Assembly (NCBI RefSeq): GCF_023053635.1
Contig: NC_086180.1
Span: forward strand, 35,206,947 to 35,270,946
Direction of reading: 5' to 3'
Source: Elgaria multicarinata webbii
Lineage: Eukaryota; Chordata; Lepidosauria; Squamata; Anguidae
Length of the DNA: 64,000 nt
Under the pieces are notes generated by a model that made no database searches, was not told the origin of the DNA, and saw nothing but the letters and a program-made list of their open reading frames with translations. A program made the translations under genes and the position numbers. Of this stretch, positions 19,870-29,640 are shown piece by piece. Numbering within the stretch: the stretch's first letter is position 1; every line of letters starts with the position of its first letter.

Positions 19870-20062
19870 TTTTGAAGGAGGGTCTGTGAGTCACTATGAC
19901 AGAGCACCTGCTTTGCATGCAGACGCTCCCAGTAATGATCCCTGGGAGATAGAGCAGGAAAACTCGGGCTTGAAACCCCGGGCAGCCACTGCTAATCAAT
20001 GTCAACAGTATTGGACTAGATGGACCAATGGCCTGACTCCATAAAAGGCAGCTTCCTATATA
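19870..20062 (+). mobile_element. tRNA-derived SINE, nearly full length
   Basis: The 5' part looks like a decayed tRNA with an A-box-like start and ACCTGCTTTGCATGCAGA around the former anticodon arm. It is followed by a B-box-like region (CCAGTAATGATCCCTGGG), then a SINE-specific body and the tail GGCAGCTTCCTATAT. The family recurs at 17,962 and 47,808 on the other strand. Not a functional tRNA gene. Confidence 0.7.
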
Positions 20063-20597
20063 AGGCCCTTGGGCAAGACACTATCACTGGAGCCCCTCCC
20101 TCAGTGCGTCTCCCTCCTCAGCACCATTGTCACCAGCTGCTATTGCACCTCGTCCATTTTCTCACAATTGCTCCCACACACTTGCTTGACAGGCAGAGAA
20201 CCAGTGAGCAGTAGACAGTAGGCATCTAAGGATCCTCTTTCTCACCACCACTGTTGCCTGGGTCAGAGTGAGAGGAACATGAACAAGCGGATTGCAAAGG
20301 TGAATAGGAAGAGCAATCCCAGGAGGAGGGCCTTGTGGGGTCGTCAGCAGGTACACAACGTTGCCTACCATTGCCGCTGGCCCTGCAAGGCCAGGCAGTG
20401 TGAGAGGCCTGTGCATCTCTTCTGCTTCTGTCAATAAAGGCTTGGATGAACCAGATGTCCACCAAAGTACCCAACAAAGAGATGCAGAAGCTGGTAGCCA
20501 TGCTCAACATTCAGTGCTCTTTGAGTTTGCCATTCTTCCCTCCAACTTTCTGCATTACATTCTCCTCCAGCTTGGCTGTGAGCATCCCTTTAACAAG

Positions 20598-20957
20598 GAG
20601 CGTCTTCAGATGGGGAAATTGCGTTTCCTTACCGTTGCATGCTGTTGCTTTTGCTTTCTGCTTTCTTCTGTGTTGGGAATGAGCTGAAATTACACGGGGA
20701 AACAGAGCAGAGTCCACGTGGCCCATACATATCAATGGGAACAGTGCCTTCTGCTGGGCATTTTATAGCACAACTTTCCTGCACACAGCAAAAAATCCCA
20801 ACAAAAATTGGCTTTTCTGTGGATTAATTTACAGCGCTAAAACCAGGAAATAGAGCGGGAGACACCCAGGATGATCACTGCATTGGCCACATGACCCACA
20901 AAGATCTGTGAGTGGTCAGTTGCAAGCATACGATAAAATGCTCATCTGAAGAAGCTC
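20598..20957. mobile_element. TIR element, GAGC-TCTTCAGATG ends (copy 1)
   Basis: GAGCGTCTTCAGATGGGG at the left and CTCATCTGAAGAAGCTC at the right are imperfect inverted repeats. The interior shares motifs (GTTGCTT, CAGCAAAA, GTGAGTGGTCAG, CATACGATAAAA) with copies at 21,994-22,336 and 38,607-38,946. Non-coding, probably a hAT-derived MITE. Confidence 0.6.
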
Positions 20958-21285
20958 AAGGTATACACATGCCTTAACACCGCTTCTCCCACATATACCT
21001 TTCTTTGACTAGCAGCAGCAATGGCAAGGACCAGGCAGGTGCCACTGAGCTGCGCAGAGCTGCCAACCCTTTCCCACAGGGACTGGACAATGTGGAATTG
21101 CATGGGGCTTGCCATGCTATGCCTGTAGATTTTGCCACTCAGAACTGAAGCACACAATCAGGTATCACAGGGTACAGGGTTTTTTTTCCTATACTACACA
21201 GAGAGCAGAAGCCTGCTTCCATATACACCAAATAACAGAAAAAGCCTGTACCTAGAAAGCTAGCAGTTCATGGACAAGACTGATC

Positions 21286-21310
21286 TGTGTGTGTGTGTGT
21301 GTGTGTGTGT
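21286..21310. repeat. (GT)n microsatellite
   Basis: About twelve uninterrupted TG units. Confidence 0.9.
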
Positions 21311-21923
21311 ATTTACAGGGTAACACTAAAAGACAAGTATCTTACCCAAGAACCTGAATACATGACAAAGATGGGGTCTGAGCCTCAGAATACAGAACCA
21401 GTTCTTTGAACCCACAGTTCTCTCTGTCTTTCAGGATCACTGTCCCAAAACTTTCTCTCTCTCTTCTCCCAACATTCCCAGCACACAAGATGCACTCACC
21501 CATACGCCAAAACATGCACATTCCCTCATGCTGCAAACACACACGCACTTTCCCAGGATCCCCCAAATTAGCTCCTTTTCCCTGGCTCACCCCTAAACTT
21601 TCACACCTTCATCCACCATCCTTCAGAGATACACAAGCACACTACCCTTCCCCCAAGCCCTGCCAGCTTTTCTAGTCTGCTTAATGGCTTCCCAAACTCC
21701 CCCACAATTGGCTTCCACCCCCAGCCCCAGCCAACCTTTCCCAAGCTCCCCATCTAGCTTCCCAAATCTCCCGCTGGCTTCTTGCCACCCTCTCACCCCA
21801 GTTTACAAGGTAGCAGAGGCAGAGATCATCATCAACATTTCATTGATTGCAGTCACAAATCAGCAAAGATCCCATTTTGTATTATTGTTTTTCCTTTGCT
21901 GGGTGGCTGGGCATGCTACAGAG

Positions 21924-22404
21924 CAAAGCTCTGGCTTGCAGCTACTAGCTAACTTCAGCGCCTAAGAACATCTCTGGGTTTGTGTGGGACTTAGAGCGTC
22001 ATCACACAGGGAGAAATCTCATTTGATTACTGTTGCTTCTCCGCCCCTGCACTTGTCCCTCATTACTTCCTCTTTCAAAAGAGGAAGTAAACAACATGCC
22101 AAAGGCCCATTCAGTGGGCCATTTGATCCCGCTGCTTCTCCTGTACATAGCAGGAGATAGCGGCAATGTCCATCTTTAAAAATAAGTCAGACTTACTGGG
22201 GGGGGGGTTGTCACGTGAAGAAGGCTAGAAGGGGCAAGAGGAGTGCGGGAGGCAGACAATGTCATGAGAAGGAACCACAAAAATCCGTGAGTGCTCAATA
22301 ACGAGTGTGCAATAAAACACTCGTCTGATGGAGCTCCAAAGCTCTGGCTTGCAGCTACTAGCTAGCTTCAGCACCTAAGAACATCTCTGGATTCATGTGG
22401 GACT
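21924..22404. repeat. 68-bp direct repeat flanking a TIR element
   Basis: 21924-21991 and 22337-22404 are copies of one 68-bp segment, both starting CAAAGCTCTGGCTTGCAGCT. They differ at five positions, all transitions. Between them lies the TIR element 21,994-22,336. This is far longer than any transposition target duplication and points to a local duplication whose junction coincides with the element. Confidence 0.8.
21994..22336. mobile_element. TIR element, GAGCGTCATCACACAGGG ends (copy 2)
   Basis: Left end GAGCGTCATCACACAGGG; right end read in reverse GAGCTCCATCAGACGAGTG. Inside are GAGGAAGTAAACAA and CAGCAGGAGATAGCGGC-like motifs shared with the copy at 38,607-38,946. No coding capacity. 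Confidence 0.65.
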
Positions 22405-23635
22405 CATTCTTGCAAATGAAGATGGTGGTTGCTGTAGGCCAGAGCTTCTCTTTGAAGTGATTCCAGCCACCAGAAGGTGGCACCTTTGTGGGCACCAGGG
22501 GAGGTGCCTGGGGAGTAATGCAACTGCAACATTGCCAACTCCAGATTTATTCCCATGGAAGTGCCTTGCAAATGGAAACTATCTTCTCTTGATTTTTTCC
22601 TGCCAAACAGATGTTGGCCCTTCTCTGTGGAACAGAGGGAGATGCTGTGGGTGCTTCCAGACACAGCTTTTATGGTGCAGCTGCCTTGCTTCATTCACAG
22701 AACTTTTACAGGGGGTCCAGACATCGCCACATTCCATTTTTAATCCTCCCATCTTTTCCCAACACTTCTTCCATCTTTTTGTCTTTTTTATTAAAACATT
22801 TGTTACAGAAAGAAAGGTGGAATAGCTGCATGATTAGAAGCACCTCTCTCTCTCTCTCTTTCTTAGATAATGGCATGGAGAGATGTTTGGTACAGACAGA
22901 TAATTCTGGCTCTTAAAGGGACAGAAAGAGAGAGGGGCTATGGCTCTTACACTCCCAATCTGCATTGATTAAGTCCAATGAGAGCCACATCATGGGTGTT
23001 CTCTGGACTCCATGTTTTAATTGTCAATTGGTGCTCCCAGGTAATATTTTGTTTGAGGACAATGTATGCTAAAGGAGCACATTGCGAGCTCATTTACTGA
23101 GCTAGTGATTACATAGCCTTGATTGCCCAGGTATAATTTCCAGATGAAAGGTTTCCCTACAGTATCAGTTATTGCCATCTAATTCAGGCAAATGGAAAGT
23201 AATTATTAACTAACAAAGTCATCTAATCAAGCCATCGCTGATAATCAAGAATGTATAGCCGAAAGTTGCACCACAAAAATTAAATGATGTTCCAAAGATC
23301 AGAGATCAGGTTCACTTTCAAGGCCTGAAAAGTCGTATCATTTGCCACTGGAAAAAGAACCCTAACTTGACATGGCTGAGCCCATGCCTGAACTGAGTAG
23401 GGTCAAAATGAATTTGTTCCTACAGTTTTAAAACATTAGTCCATCTTTCCTAGCATATACTTGTATAATTGGACACGTACTTATCTTCATTCAAATACTA
23501 ACCACCACCACTACCATCCAGTTTGGTGCAAAGTGAGTAATAAAGATGCTGTATGAATGCAACCAGATTTACATTCGGCTTCTCTTCCTTTTCATCAATA
23601 AAAGGATTAGTCTGCCGGATTAAAACCTCCAGAGG
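22405..23635. other. no gene seen
   Basis: Mixed unique-looking DNA. The only structure I note is a short CT run near 22,847-22,862. Short open frames have no domain signatures. Confidence 0.4.
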
Positions 23636-23725
23636 AGTAGCCATGTTTGTCTGCTGCAGCACAAGCAACAAAAAGTCCTGTAGCACCTTTAAAGACTAAT
23701 CCATTTATTATGGCAGCAGGGTGGG
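23636..23725. repeat. dispersed repeat with AAAGTCCTGTAGCACCTTTA
   Basis: AAAAAGTCCTGTAGCACCTT and AAAGACTAATCCATTTATT form a motif widely dispersed in reptile DNA; a related stretch (CTGTGGCACCTTAAGGACC) occurs at 42,228. Family not assigned. Confidence 0.5.
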
Positions 23726-24855
23726 GAGGGCGTAGGCACAGGTGAATTGCTCCAGGACTCACATATGAGGGAGGCCTCCCATATGGAGGAGGGGACATGA
23801 ACATTGGCATTGGTGCCAACTCTTTTCTTGCAGAATCCTGTAACTTGAGCTCCATAAACTTAATGTGGGGTGGGGTGGAATCACAAAGCCAACTCTACTA
23901 GTGGCTGTGTCCTTTTGTCATGGCAGCATGAGCAAGGTGGTTGTAGCTGCAGCAACCCAGCCCAACCCTAGTCAGACATACACTACAGGGTCCTCAATGC
24001 AGTGCCTACAAGTACCAGTGAGCTCATAGAGACTTAGCAGAAGGCCCTCCCTTCGTTGCGCAATTATAAATTATAATGGCCTCTTAATACTCCCCAACAT
24101 AGTTTTCTCAGGTTCTCTTCTACTGTTTTGATTGGCCAGCAAAACCGGAGAAAAGGAGACAAGAGAAGAAAAAAGAACAATTCTAATTGGACAGAACCAG
24201 CAGAGAGAGCATGTGGACTCCAAGGAGAGAAGAGCAGTCGAGTGGAGATAGGAAGTGAGCAGCTGTACCTGAGCTTCAGGGGAGGAAGAAAAGGTGAATA
24301 CTGTGGGGAAAGAAAAAGTGGAGGGTCTAGGCCAGGGGCTGGGGAGGAAAAAACTGAGGGCCAGGGACCTGTGGGGAGGAAAAGATTGTGTATGTGTGTG
24401 TATGGGTGATGTATTTTATTTAGAAGTGATTTGGGGAAATGACTTGCTTCCTATGAAAGGGATGTTATGTTGGAGCAGAAGTTCAAAGGAGTGGCTTTAT
24501 GTTTGGGGACTCATATGCCCAACTTCTGCTTTTTACTAAGGTTCTTGGGCAACTTACTTGTGTTTTAGCCTTCTGTGATAAATGAATGTTTCATTGTAGT
24601 AGTAAATATTGGGATTGTTCATACCCATGGCAGCCATTTTGGGACTGGCCATACCCATGGCAATCCTTTTGTAGTAATGCCCATGGCATTTTCTCAAAGT
24701 GCCAAATCTAAGGGCCCAAAATGGTGGAGACCCCATACACAGTTATTAATTTAATTATTGCTTTTCCGGTTTTAAAGGCTTATATAGAATTCAACTACCC
24801 TCCTACCTTGTGAGTTACTCTGTAAACGTGTGCCTTTAAGAGAGATGGTTGATTC

Positions 24856-25895
24856 TAGGGTGACCATATTTTGGAAACCAAAAAGGAGGACAACATGGTC
24901 GCCCCCAAGGGGGCGTGTCCAGTACCAAGGGGGCGTGCCCACCCGAACATAGCCTTGGTCACATGTCTGATTTTACAGCACACATTTAAGACAAATCTGT
25001 TCTACATAACATCTTAAGGTTAAAATCACTGAAATAAAGAACAAGTGAGAGATTCAATGTATCTGAAATTAACTTCACTCACTCCTACTTTTGTAGGTTT
25101 TGCTGTACTTTGAAGCTTTTGCTATACTCTGTGTGTTACATTCTCCCCTTCCCTCAAATATCTTTTCTGACTGTATCTTCACTCATTGCAAGCTGCTGTT
25201 GTTGTTAACAAGGTTTGCTACTGGCCCCAAATCTGTTTCAAATTTGGTATGGCTAAAGCTCTACCTAAAAGCTATCATGGTGCTAACTTTCAGCTCTTTA
25301 TCTTTAAAAATGACAGTTTAAAAAATAATAATTTTAAAACCTCATTTTTAAAAAAATTCCTAAAAAATCAATGGATGAACAGATCTGTTTCAAATTTGGT
25401 GTGGCTAAAGCTCTACCAAAATCCTATCATAGTACAAAGTTTCATCTCTTTAACTTTAAAAATGACGATTTAAAAAATAATATTTTTAAAACCTCAATTT
25501 AAAAAAAAATCCTAAAAAATCAATGGATGAACGGATCTGTTTCAAATTTGGTGTGGCTAAAGCTCTACCTAAATCCTTTCATGGTGCAAAGTTTCATCTC
25601 TTTATCTTTAAAAATGACGATTTAAAGAATAATAATTTTAAAACCTCAATTTTTAAAAAAATCCTAAAAAATCAATGGATGAACGGATCTGTTTCAAATT
25701 TGGTATGTTTAAAGCCCTTCCTAAGAGCTACCATTGTACCAAGTTTCATGTTTTTATCTTAAAAAATGACGGAGTTATAAGCATTTTTGTTAATTCCCAT
25801 TAGAGCTGCTCTTCAAAAAAAAAATCCGGATTTCCCTTCCCCCTCCCAGATTTGCCATCAAAAACCCGGGCAAATCCGGTCATATGGTCACCCTA
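24856..25895. mobile_element. 1.04-kb TIR element with TA target, GGGTGACCATAT ends
   Basis: TA-GGGTGACCATATTTTGG at the left and CATATGGTCACCC-TA at the right form the inverted repeats. It shares its ends with the foldback MITEs at 15,420 and 34,922. The interior contains a 152-bp tandem array (25,231 onward), and no transposase is visible. It could be a larger non-autonomous sister of those MITEs. Confidence 0.8.
25231..25770. repeat. 152-bp tandem array, ~3.6 copies
   Basis: ATCTGTTTCAAATTTGGT begins at 25231, 25383, 25535 and 25687, an exact 152-bp step. Each unit then has GGCTAAAGCTCTACC or its variant, TTTCATCTCTTTA, AAAAATGACGATTTAAA, and TAAAAAATCAATGGATGAAC. The last unit is partial. 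All lie inside the TIR element 24,856-25,895. Confidence 0.9.
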
Positions 25896-26019
25896 GTCAT
25901 ATTTGCAACATAAAATATAAATTATATCTAAACAAAATCAGTTGAGCTTATTCCAGAGAAAATATGTTTACAATGGGACATTGGAGCTTTAATGTGATAG
26001 TTTTTGTTATTTCTCTTTC

Positions 26020-26990
26020 AGAAATTTAATGTGGGACACAGCTTGCCCACTCATAAATGTACTTTGCCTCTTCTGTGCCACCCTCAGAAAATTTGTTGGC
26101 TGCCACTGAGTGTCTCCCCATCCCACACCCCAATGTCTTTGCGCATCTTGAAAGCGGACCTGTTAAAAGAAAGGAAAAGAGGCTTAAAAAAGAAGCCATG
26201 AAAAAATACCCAAAATTTATTTATTTTTCACTGTCTCCTGTCTCAGAGAGCATACCAAATGGTTTTAGAGAAGACCCTGTATCTCCTCAGGGATCTCCCT
26301 CTTCTCAAAATCAGTTATGTGCTGGTGGCCCAGAATCCACAAATTCTAAACCAATGAAGAGAGTATCACTATAATGTCTGGTTCTTACGAGGGATTTATG
26401 GAGCAGAGGCCAAAGCAATCGAGGCTCCCGTACGGCAAACAAACAATGTTTATTTCTCCATTGGAGACCAGCGTCCAGACAAACGGCAGCACACTCTGAA
26501 TGCAAGGAACTCATTAGTCCCCAAACCTTGATTACTTAAATACAGTGCAGACATACTTTATCTTTAAAGAACATTACACCACAATCACAGAGTCTAATAT
26601 ACCAGCAGAACATAGTATCATCTCTGTCACCCATCCTTATGTGGACAGAGACCCTGCTAAAAGGCCTTCAGAAATTACTGAAGAAACGCAACATTCTGCA
26701 TCAGCAGAGGCTCTGTGGAAACACTTGTTTCTGGAATGGAGCAGATTGACCAAGCTTCTTTATGCGAGTTGTGCTGGCCTGCTCCTTCCAGAAACAAACA
26801 TTTCCGCTCATTTCGAGTTGCCTCTGGAAGCACTACATTTCCATTGCACAAGCAGGACTGGCTACTTGCAGGAAGTCACCATGGATATTGCCCATTATAT
26901 GATACTTTTTCATTTTGCTTTTCACTATTTTTTGTTTGTTAAATTCACAATAAAAACAACAACAACAACAACAACAACAACACAGAGGGA
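26020..26990 (+). pseudogene. possible processed pseudogene or old element with (AAC)n tail
   Basis: Two stretches with protein-like composition: 26,057-26,374 (a Lys/Glu then Ser/Pro-rich frame including VFAHLESGPVKRKEKRLKK) and 26,545-27,003 (including VTHPYVDRDPAKRPSEITEE and EALWKHLFLEWSRL). They are followed by AATAAA (26949) and an (AAC)n tail. The stretch between, 26,375-26,570, looks like a separate insertion. The layout suggests a reverse-transcribed sequence, but I do not recognise the parent, and a LINE remnant is equally possible. Confidence 0.25.
26956..26982. repeat. (AAC)n microsatellite
   Basis: Nine AAC units directly after an AATAAA motif. Confidence 0.9.
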
Positions 26991-27455
26991 TTCAGTGTTA
27001 TGACATTTGAACTATTGAAGTTCAACAGAAACGATAACTAAATGGGAGCCTAACAGGAGATCTATTTGAGAGTCACGCTACTGTAATAAATAATACTCTC
27101 TTTGTCTTGAAGTGTTTATTTTAGCGCCCTCTTGTGGTCCATAATATTAAATTATATTTGTCTAAGAAAGCATTTCTTCTACACCAGTGGCTCCCAATTG
27201 GGGGTCCATGGACCCCAGGGGGTCCGCATAACCCACCCAGGGGGTCCGTGGCACCAGTTATATATTAGCTCTGCAAGGTCCGCATTTTAATAAAAGAAAA
27301 TATGCCATCTCCCGCGCTCTGTTTGCTTTGACAGTGACATCATGCGCGAAAGTACCTGCGTGATTTAGCGACTAGCTTCAGAGGTTACTTCCCTGCACCT
27401 AATCCTGAAAACTCATGGAGAAGGAATCCTTTTGAATGTGGTGATGTACAACTAA

Positions 27456-27778
27456 CAACTCTTATCTGCGGAAGAACAAGATGCACTTGTTGACGTGACT
27501 TGTGATGGTTCATTGAAATCATTTTTCAAAGAATATAGACTGGACCAATTCTGGGTGGAGGTTTTTCCTGATTATAAGAAGTTAGGTGAAAAAGCTTTGA
27601 AACATCTAGTTCCCTTTTGTTCCATATATCTTGGTGAACAAACATTTTTGACATTTTGTTGTATGAAGAACAAGCATAGAAGTCGGCTCGATGTTGATCC
27701 AGATTTGAGATTAAAAGTAGGAAATATTGAACTGGATGTGGAAGGGATTGTTTGGGACAAAAAGATGCATGATTTATT
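27456..27778 (+). pseudogene. hAT transposase C-terminal remnant
   Basis: The open frame begins after a stop at 27453-27455 and reads SAEEQDALVDVTCDGSLKSF, then QFWVEVFPDYKKLGEKALKH, YLGEQTFLTFCCMKNKHRSR and LDVDPDLRLKVGNIE. This is the C-terminal dimerisation region of hAT transposases of the ZBED5/SCAND3 kind (compare the family pattern YLCES-FS-L---K-K-R-RL-VE-DLR). The BED finger and catalytic DDE part are missing. The tail of the frame runs into the inserted repeat. Confidence 0.75.
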
Positions 27779-27900
27779 TATTTATTTATTTTATTTATTT
27801 ATCATATTTATACCCCGCTCCTCAGCCAAAAAAGGCTCTCAGAGTGGCTTACACTTAGCAAAAAAGACAGTCCCTGCCCTCAGGCTTACAGTCTAATAAA
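27771..27900. mobile_element. inserted repeat with (TTTA)n start
   Basis: A TTTATTTATTTATT run followed by TATACCCCGCTCCTCAGCC and TACAGTCTAATAAAA inside the hAT relic. A family of SINE-like or LINE-tail repeats; a relative lies at 45,565-45,740. Not assigned. Confidence 0.55.
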
Positions 27901-28829
27901 AGGTTTAGTAGCTGCTAGACATTATGGTCTGTTTTTAGTATACCTAAAATTCTTTGCTTATTAGGGGCTACCCCTTATTTTCTCCAAAAAATTCCTTTGC
28001 ACAGGTAACTAACTACCATAGAAATAACAAAATTTTAAAAAGTAGGGGGTCCATGGCTTGACATTTGAAAAACAAGGGGTCCGCAGTATTTAGCTAATTG
28101 GGAACCACTGTTCTACAAAGTTTAGTTTCAGCAGGAAGCTTTAACTATATAGTTGAGCTGTCATGGCCGTGAGCCAATTTACATAAAAAACTAAGGATGT
28201 GAACATATAATTATCACAACGTTTGTATTTACAATATTAGTAATTATGTTTCAACTATAATGATGGTTGACAATAATAACAGACACATTTTTTTAAAAAA
28301 ATAGTAATTAATAACTTTAAAACTACAAGTAGTAATTACAAAAACAAGGATAACAGCAGATTAAAAAGAATGGCAAAGAGTCAAAAGTTCCAAAATTGCC
28401 AGGTAAAATCAATCAGAAAAGGCACAACAAAATAAATTGATCTTTACACCCCTCCAAATGGAAAAGGAAGGACAGAGTGATCCATGCTTTAGTAATGTCC
28501 AGGTTATACTTGGGATTACTTCTGAAGTCAGGTCAAGAGTTGCAGTTAATTCAGAACTTGGCAGGACCGAGTGTTATGACCGGCATATTATGCTGGTGAA
28601 TTTCAGTAGATGCTTTGGCAAATTCCATCGTTTAACTATGAACCTTGGGAGGTGTGGTGGGAGGCTACTGCAGTGGTGGTGCCCTATCTTTGGCATACTT
28701 ACCCCAGAGATTAGCCTAATGCCCACTGTGATGTTTTTCCAGCACCAGGCAGAGTTGTTTCTTTCATTGTCCCAGGCTGTTGCTAGATGAGGTCTTAGAG
28801 TGGTGTGAGGCCCAGTCTCCCTCCTGTGC

Positions 28830-29640
28830 ATCCAGATGACGCACAGGGGATTCCGGGGTCAGGCCAGGCTAAGACCTCCCTTAACCCGGGATAAGCGGAT
28901 TCGCTTATGGCCTGGCTTTTCCGCAGCCCCGACCTCAGGCCGGGGCTGCGGAAGGTCTAGCAGGGTCCGTGGCGTTTCCCGGCTGCTCGCTTACTCGTGA
29001 GTAGCTGGGAGAAGCCACGTTCTGGGCACAGCGCTCATAGGAGCGCTGTGCCCATCGGGCCGGGGGGGGAATCACGGGTGGGGGAGAGATAGAGGCCGGG
29101 GGAAAGGCCGGACCCAGCAGGAGAGGGGGCGGAGAAGAACGGGCACGGGCATAGCGGACGGGGGCGGGGGAAGAAGGATGGGCATGGGCATGGCGGACCG
29201 GGGGGGAAAGAAGGACGGGGGACAGGGCATGGCGGACGGGGGGGAAGAAGGACGGGCACGGCGGGGAAAGAAGGACGGGGGATAGGGCATCGGGGACAGG
29301 GGGAAAGAAGGACAGGGGACAGGGCATGGCGGACGGGGGAAAGAAGGACGGGGAACAGGGCATGATGTACGGGGGAGGACGGGCGAGCAAGTGGGCAGGG
29401 GGTCCTCACACATCGTGGGGAGGAAATCAGGGGGAGCGGGGAACCCTTTATTTTTTTAAAAAAGCACTTACCTTTCCGGTGGTGAGCTCCTGCGTACATG
29501 GCCCTTTAAGGGGGGAAACAGCAGCTTTCCCTTGCCCTGTCGCGTGTTGATGTGTGGAAAAGGGCAACGGCGCGCACTAGCTGTAGTGCGCCGTCGCCCT
29601 GCCTCCCAGACGGATTTTCTGGTAGGTCTAGCAAGACCCC
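28830..29640. repeat. GC-rich block with hairpins and a G-rich minisatellite
   Basis: Two perfect 13-bp stems: 28919-28931/28941-28953 (TTCCGCAGCCCCG) and 29024-29036/29041-29053 (GGGCACAGCGCTC, 4-nt loop). From about 29,110 to 29,400 units of 22-46 bp repeat, built on GGACGGGG, AAGAAGGACGGG and CAGGGCATGGCGGACGGGG. The start (ACGCACAGGGGATTCCGGGG) resembles the interior of the foldback element at 16,110. The proline-rich open frames on the minus strand are products of this composition. Likely a GC-rich transposable element plus expanded repeat. Confidence 0.65.

Larger units (their letters stand above)
27185..28110 (+). mobile_element. hAT transposon relic, CAGTGG ends
   Basis: Left end CAGTGGCTCCCAATTGGGG, right end (reverse complement) CAGTGGTTCCCAATTAG: typical hAT termini. 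Target duplication is TTCTACAC (27177-27184) versus TTCTACAA (28111-28118), 8 bp with one mismatch. At 926 bp it keeps only the end of a transposase and contains a younger repeat insertion at 27,771-27,900. Confidence 0.88.

Noticed and set aside
19870-19945. A functional tRNA gene.
   Set aside because: Arms do not pair well, the B box is degenerate, and the sequence continues into a SINE body that recurs elsewhere in the window.
26375-26570. Possible second LTR-like insert on the minus strand.
   Set aside because: It has an AATAAA and TG/CA-like borders, but no matching flanking duplication could be found; left unassigned as a possible fossil.
29035-29499. Proline-rich protein-coding frames on the minus strand.
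   Set aside because: They follow from the G-rich minisatellite; all three frames look alike and no start or splice context is present.
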